A DNA stretch of 10,419 nt from Phycisphaerales bacterium (GTDB taxonomy: Bacteria > Planctomycetota > Phycisphaerae > Phycisphaerales > UBA1924): NCBI GenBank assembly GCA_029212425.1, contig JARGNC010000085.1, positions 1 through 10,419 on the forward strand, written 5' to 3'. The notes beneath the pieces are model-generated. The model made no database searches and was not told where the DNA came from. It worked only from the letters and a program-made list of their open reading frames with translations. The translations under genes and the position numbers were made by a program. Positions 7,421 to 10,419 of this stretch are shown piece after piece (the first letter of the stretch is position 1; every line of letters begins with the position of its first letter).

Positions 7421-7876
7421 TTAGCCGGCTGGATTGAGCGTCTCGATGATCGAATCGGGGTCGCTGAGGTACGCATCTGCAATCGCAGCGGCGGCGATCG
7501 CGTCGCGTCGCATCTTTTTTTGTTTGTGCGTCAGACCGGTCTGGGACATCTTCCCATCCGCAGCGACGGAGGTCCGGCGCTCATCGACGAGGATGATGGG
7601 ACGATTGGTGCTGTCTGAAAGTCGCTGTGCAAACGCTTTGACGAGTTTGGCGCGTGGACCAATGGTGTCGTCCATATTCAGCGGCATCCCGATGATGATC
7701 TCCGCGTCCATCGGTTCGGGGGTGATGTGGGCTTTGAGCGCATCGAGGAGGCGGTTTCCTTGGTCGTGGTCGATCGGGACTTCGACCAGTCCTGCTGGAG
7801 AGGCGATGTTGGTGATCCGGTCGGCGCGTGCTAAGCCGGTTCGTTGGTCGCCGAGATCGATCGCGAGGATGCGCAT
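7421..7876 (-). CDS. ruvX: Holliday junction resolvase-like protein RuvX/YqgF
   Basis: At 151 residues this is a full-length, single-domain RNase H-fold protein of the YqgF family. It opens with MRILAIDLGDQRTG, whose Asp7 is the first acidic residue of the active site. It continues with IIGMPLNMDD (61-70), VDERRTS (97-103), and KKMRRDAIAAAAIADAYL (120-137) with Asp125. These are the usual YqgF blocks in order. The family has been linked to pre-16S rRNA 5' end processing, and Holliday-junction resolution has been reported for some members; it is usually essential. The ATG lies 7 bases after the manC stop, with no separate ribosome site, so it is probably co-transcribed and translated by read-on from manC. 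The C-terminus ends normally at TAA 7423..7421. Confidence 0.92.
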   Translation of the reverse strand: MRILAIDLGDQRTGLARADRITNIASPAGLVEVPIDHDQGNRLLDALKAHITPEPMDAEIIIGMPLNMDDTIGPRAKLVKAFAQRLSDSTNRPIILVDERRTSVAADGKMSQTGLTHKQKKMRRDAIAAAAIADAYLSDPDSIIETLNPAG

Positions 7877-7883
7877 GGGTGGT

Positions 7884-8984
7884 TTATTTCAACTCGGTCG
7901 GGAGTTGGTCGTGGAGTTTTTTGATGTCTTGGGCGCGGTCTTTGGGGACGACAAGGGTGGCGCGGTCGGTTCGGATGACGATGAGGTCGTCGCATCCGAT
8001 GAGCGCGATAGTGTGGTTGGAGTCGGTTTCTCCGATGACGATGTTGTCTTTGGATTCGAAGGTCGCGATGTTGACACCCGCGGCTTTGTTGTTGTTGGCG
8101 TCCGCGTCGAGGGTTTCGCCGTAGGCGGGCCACGATCCGACATCGAGCCAGGTGATTTCCATTTTGACGCCGACGATGGAGACATCGGATTCGTTGGCGG
8201 CGGGTTCCATGATGCCGTAGTCCACGGAGGTTTTGTCGAGCTTGGGGTAGATGTCGTTGAGGACTTCTTGTTGTTTGTCGGTGCCCCACGCGTCGGCGAG
8301 GTGCTTGATGAGCTCTGCGTTTTGGGGCATGAAGCGTTCGTAGAGCTTGAGGAAGGTTCCCGCGTGGAAGACGAACATGCCTGCGTTCCAGTCGTAGCGT
8401 CCAGAGTTGACATACGCCTCGGCTTTTTCCAGCGGTGGTTTTTCAATGAATCGAGCGACTTTGAATGCTTGTCCATCGGTGCCTTCGAGTGGTTGTCCGT
8501 GTTCGATGTAGCCATACCCAGTCGCGGGATGGTCTGGTTTGATCCCGAAGGTGACGAGGCGGGATGGGTCCTCTTCGACGAGTTTGTATCCGAGGTCCAT
8601 CGCGCTGTTGAATGTTTCAGCAGGTTCGATGAGCTGGTCTGCGGTGAGCACGCTGAAGATCGCGTCGGGGTTTTCCTTTGCGAAGACCGCAGCGGCGAAC
8701 GCGACGGCGTTGACGGTGTCGCGGGGCTGGGGTTCTCCGAGGATGTGGGCATCATCGAATGATGGGAGACCCTCGCGGATCTGGGTGCGGTATCGCTCTC
8801 CGGTACAGATGTACTGTTTGTCGTTTGGGACGAGCTTGGAGGCGCGATCCGCGGCGATTTGGAGCAGGGAGACGGTCTTGCCTCCCTCATGGATGAACTT
8901 GATGAGTTGTTTGGGTTGTCCGTCGCGGGACATGGGCCAAAGCCGGGTGCCGGAGCCGCCGGCCATAATCATTGCGTAGCGCAT
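7884..8984 (-). CDS. manC: Mannose-1-phosphate guanylyltransferase (GDP-mannose pyrophosphorylase)
   Basis: The 366-residue enzyme makes GDP-mannose from mannose-1-phosphate and GTP in the cytoplasm, feeding surface polysaccharide and glycan synthesis. It begins with the nucleotidyltransferase signature MIMAGGSGTRLWPMSR (5-20) followed by QPKQ (23-26). Further blocks are EPQPRDTVNAVAFAAA (84-99), LTADQLIEP (113-121), GYGYIE (156-161), VARFIEKP (176-183), the NAGMFVF segment (200-206), SVDYGIMEP (253-261) and WLDVGSW (279-285). The phosphomannose isomerase cupin domain of bifunctional ManC/AlgA enzymes is absent. The usual His of the ADH motif is Gln117 here. The open frame reaches back to 9062, inside ruvA, but ATG 8984 is preferred: it gives the family N-terminus directly and has AAGGA 11 bases upstream. 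It sits between ruvA and ruvX, an unexpected partner. Confidence 0.92.
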   Translation of the reverse strand: MRYAMIMAGGSGTRLWPMSRDGQPKQLIKFIHEGGKTVSLLQIAADRASKLVPNDKQYICTGERYRTQIREGLPSFDDAHILGEPQPRDTVNAVAFAAAVFAKENPDAIFSVLTADQLIEPAETFNSAMDLGYKLVEEDPSRLVTFGIKPDHPATGYGYIEHGQPLEGTDGQAFKVARFIEKPPLEKAEAYVNSGRYDWNAGMFVFHAGTFLKLYERFMPQNAELIKHLADAWGTDKQQEVLNDIYPKLDKTSVDYGIMEPAANESDVSIVGVKMEITWLDVGSWPAYGETLDADANNNKAAGVNIATFESKDNIVIGETDSNHTIALIGCDDLIVIRTDRATLVVPKDRAQDIKKLHDQLPTELK

Positions 8985-8995
8985 AACTGATGGAT

Positions 8996-9000
8996 TCCTT
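8996..9000 (-). promoter_or_regulatory. Ribosome binding site deciding the manC start
   Basis: On the minus strand AAGGA lies 11 bases before ATG 8984..8982, slightly long spacing but usable. It falls in the 49-base gap between ruvA and manC and supports the shorter start over the one inside ruvA. Confidence 0.45.
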
Positions 9001-9033
9001 CGAGGAGTCTGCTCTGGGGTCAGAACGATCGGA

Positions 9034-9681
9034 TTACCCGCCCGCGAAGACGGCTTGGACAATGGTATCCGTATCGGCGTCTTGGCCGAGCCGACCCAGC
9101 ACGATCTCGACCTTTCTTGCCGCTTCTACGCGGGATTCTCCCAGCGCCATGAGTGCGGAGACCGCTTCGGACGCGGGGCCGGATGAGAATGTTGGTTCGA
9201 CGGTGGATGCAGGGGGCATTGAGCCGGACATGATCGCTTCGCCGGCGTATTTCTCGACCTTGCCTGTCAGTTCAGCGATAACCGTCTCAGCGGTGCGTTT
9301 GCCGATCTCTGGGAGTTTGGTGAGCGATTTGGCGTCCTTCGCGATGATGAGGGCGGCGATGGTCGAGGGCTGCTCGGTCAATGCACGGAGTGCTTTGCGT
9401 GTCCCGACGCCTTTGACTGAGGTGAAGGTTTCGAAAAAGGAGCGTTCGTCGGCGGATCCGAACCCAATGAGTCTTGGGACGAAGCTGGTGCCTTGTCCTT
9501 GTCCTTCGAGGAGGGTTTTGGTGTGGAGGGTGATCTTGGTGCCGATTTTGGATTCGAGCGTGTCCGCAAGATATGTTGGGATCAACGCTTCGATCGCGAG
9601 GTTCGGGGATGGGAGCAGGATCGCGATGGGGATGGATTCGCGGGTGATGGATTCGAGGGATGCGGTCAATCGGGTGATCAT
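9034..9681 (-). CDS. ruvA: Holliday junction branch migration protein RuvA
   Basis: The 215-residue protein is the junction-binding subunit of the RuvAB branch migration machine. Domain I is an OB fold (about 1-68, MITRLTASLESI...). Domain II carries two helix-hairpin-helix motifs: FTSVKGVGTRKALRAL (86-101) and LPEIGKRTAETVIAEL (123-138). After a variable linker (about 140-168), the domain III UBA-like helices that contact RuvB follow (SEAVSALMALGESRVEAARKV, 171-191). Length is close to that of E. coli RuvA (203). ATG 9681 is preferred to GTG 9696 because the family starts with MI..L.G/S. Neither has a ribosome site. ruvB and ruvC are not in the window, although they often adjoin ruvA elsewhere. 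It heads the minus-strand run and is divergent from the CapD-like gene across 89 bases. Confidence 0.92.
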   Translation of the reverse strand: MITRLTASLESITRESIPIAILLPSPNLAIEALIPTYLADTLESKIGTKITLHTKTLLEGQGQGTSFVPRLIGFGSADERSFFETFTSVKGVGTRKALRALTEQPSTIAALIIAKDAKSLTKLPEIGKRTAETVIAELTGKVEKYAGEAIMSGSMPPASTVEPTFSSGPASEAVSALMALGESRVEAARKVEIVLGRLGQDADTDTIVQAVFAGG

Positions 9682-9761
9682 GGGTTGAGCATACACGCGA
9701 TCGGGCGGGTCTGTCGTCAGAATGGGCGATTTGGTGGCTTTGTTGGGGGTGCTTGGTCGAT

Positions 9762-9767
9762 AGAGGA
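9762..9767 (+). promoter_or_regulatory. Ribosome binding site of the CapD-like gene
   Basis: AGAGGA ends three bases before ATG 9771, so the GAGG core has a usable though short spacing. It supports a true start at 9771. No in-frame hydrophobic N-terminal extension lies upstream. Confidence 0.45.
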
Positions 9768-9770
9768 TCT

Positions 9771-10419
9771 ATGAATAGACGGACTCCACTGCGGACATTA
9801 ATCATCGGAACCCCTGAGAGCGCGGCTCTGCTGTCCAAGCAGGTTGGTCTGGTTGCTGATCCGCCTGCGATCGTCGGCGTGGTTCTTGTTGATGCTGATC
9901 CTGGGATCAAAGAGATCAATGGTCTGTCAGTGCTGGGGAAAGTTGAGGCGCTCGGTCAGGTGTGCAGCGCAGCGGGCATTGCGCAAGCGATTGTCTCGCT
10001 CCCAGCGGCGCATCGGGATCAGTGGCGGACGATCAGTACTGAGCTTCAACGGAGCGGGGTCATCGAGCGGTTTGTGACCCCGATGGATGAGCTACTCAAC
10101 AGCGCGCCAGCGGTGACGAACAACGCGAGCGTGCAGCTCCCATCCAGTAAGATTGATCTGGGGAAACTCGTCGGGCGCGAAGCGCACGGGATTGATCGTG
10201 AGCTTGTTGGTGAGAACATCACAGACAAATGCGTGCTGGTGACGGGTGCGGGTGGTTCGATTGGCTCGGAGCTGGTGAAACAGATCGCGAGCTTTGGTCC
10301 TTCGCGGATCGTGCTGATGGAACGCTCCGAGAACGCGTTGTTCGGGGTTGATCGTTGGCTCAAAGAGATCCATCCCGAGATCGAGCGCGTCGCGATTCTG
10401 CATGATGTGGTGGACGCGT
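9771..10419 (+). CDS. CapD/FlaA1-family nucleotide-sugar dehydratase/epimerase, 5' part
   Basis: Hand translation from ATG 9771 is open for 216 codons to the right edge. Residues 8-110 match the CoA-binding-like domain that precedes the catalytic domain in long CapD/WbpM-type proteins: LRTLIIGTPESA (8-18), AIVGVVLVDADPG (33-45), GLSVLG (51-56), IVSLPAAHRDQW (74-85), and a VTPMDELL segment (102-109). IDLGKLVGRE (128-137) is the usual lead into the short-chain dehydrogenase domain. That domain begins VLVTGAGGSIGSELVKQI (155-172, NAD-binding glycines at 159-165) and continues with RIVLMERSENALF. Family role: NAD(P)-dependent 4,6-dehydration or epimerisation of UDP-GlcNAc-type sugars for polysaccharide or glycan synthesis. 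Long members carry four N-terminal membrane helices; none is encoded here. The catalytic TMKXXXK-type or YXXXK motif lies beyond the edge, so it cannot be checked. Confidence 0.85.
   Translation, partial: MNRRTPLRTLIIGTPESAALLSKQVGLVADPPAIVGVVLVDADPGIKEINGLSVLGKVEALGQVCSAAGIAQAIVSLPAAHRDQWRTISTELQRSGVIERFVTPMDELLNSAPAVTNNASVQLPSSKIDLGKLVGREAHGIDRELVGENITDKCVLVTGAGGSIGSELVKQIASFGPSRIVLMERSENALFGVDRWLKEIHPEIERVAILHDVVDA

Noticed and set aside
7434..8762. A 442-codon open frame on the plus strand across ruvX and manC
   Set aside because: Across manC it is in codon register with the sense gene, so it stays open simply because TTA, CTA and TCA codons are rare there. Its translation is Val/Asp/Gly-rich and shows no family motif, while the sense genes are unmistakable.
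1..10419. A defence island, CRISPR array, prophage or transposon
   Set aside because: I see no direct-repeat array, transposase, integrase, terminal inverted repeats, toxin-antitoxin pair or effector domain. All gaps between genes are short and the genes look native.

Overview
The window looks like chromosomal DNA of a planctomycete of the class Phycisphaerae, most likely the order Phycisphaerales. The main pointer is the secreted protein at 2349..3758. It ends in a Cys-bracketed double dockerin-like repeat of the GC-type (GCPADLTGDG... GCP-end) known from that group. The other genes are bacterial housekeeping or envelope genes with GC-rich, GATC-rich coding sequence. I see no rRNA, tRNA, CRISPR array, insertion sequence, integrase or phage gene. 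No gap without a gene exceeds about 145 bases.

Layout. (1) 1..1291, minus: rarA (mgsA), an AAA+ ATPase acting at stalled forks, complete except for its last residues, which lie off the left edge. (2) 1413..2204, plus: a PlsC-type lysophospholipid acyltransferase, divergent from rarA across a 121-base region. (3) 2349..3758, plus: a secreted seven-bladed FG-GAP-like beta-propeller with a dockerin-like C-terminus. (4) On the minus strand, read from right to left, five genes follow one another: ruvA (9681..9034), a GDP-mannose pyrophosphorylase manC (8984..7884), ruvX/yqgF (7876..7421), a LolA-like periplasmic protein (7346..6462) and a large secreted TPR protein with a peptidase MA (HEXXH) domain (6465..3775). 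The last two overlap by 4 bases in an ATGA. (5) 9771..10419, plus: the 5' part of a CapD/FlaA1-family nucleotide-sugar dehydratase, divergent from ruvA and cut by the right edge.

How they may work together. rarA, ruvA and ruvX all belong to DNA replication repair and Holliday-junction processing. manC and the CapD-like gene supply activated sugars for surface polysaccharide. The acyltransferase, LolA-like protein, TPR protease and propeller/dockerin protein serve the envelope or the exterior. The least explained unit is the translationally coupled LolA-like/TPR-metalloprotease pair. The propeller with the GC-type dockerin also belongs to a poorly understood class, because the partner of these dockerins is unknown to me. 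I did not find an unmistakable new defence or mobile system. Most of the window is ordinary chromosome, and the findings below are graded accordingly.
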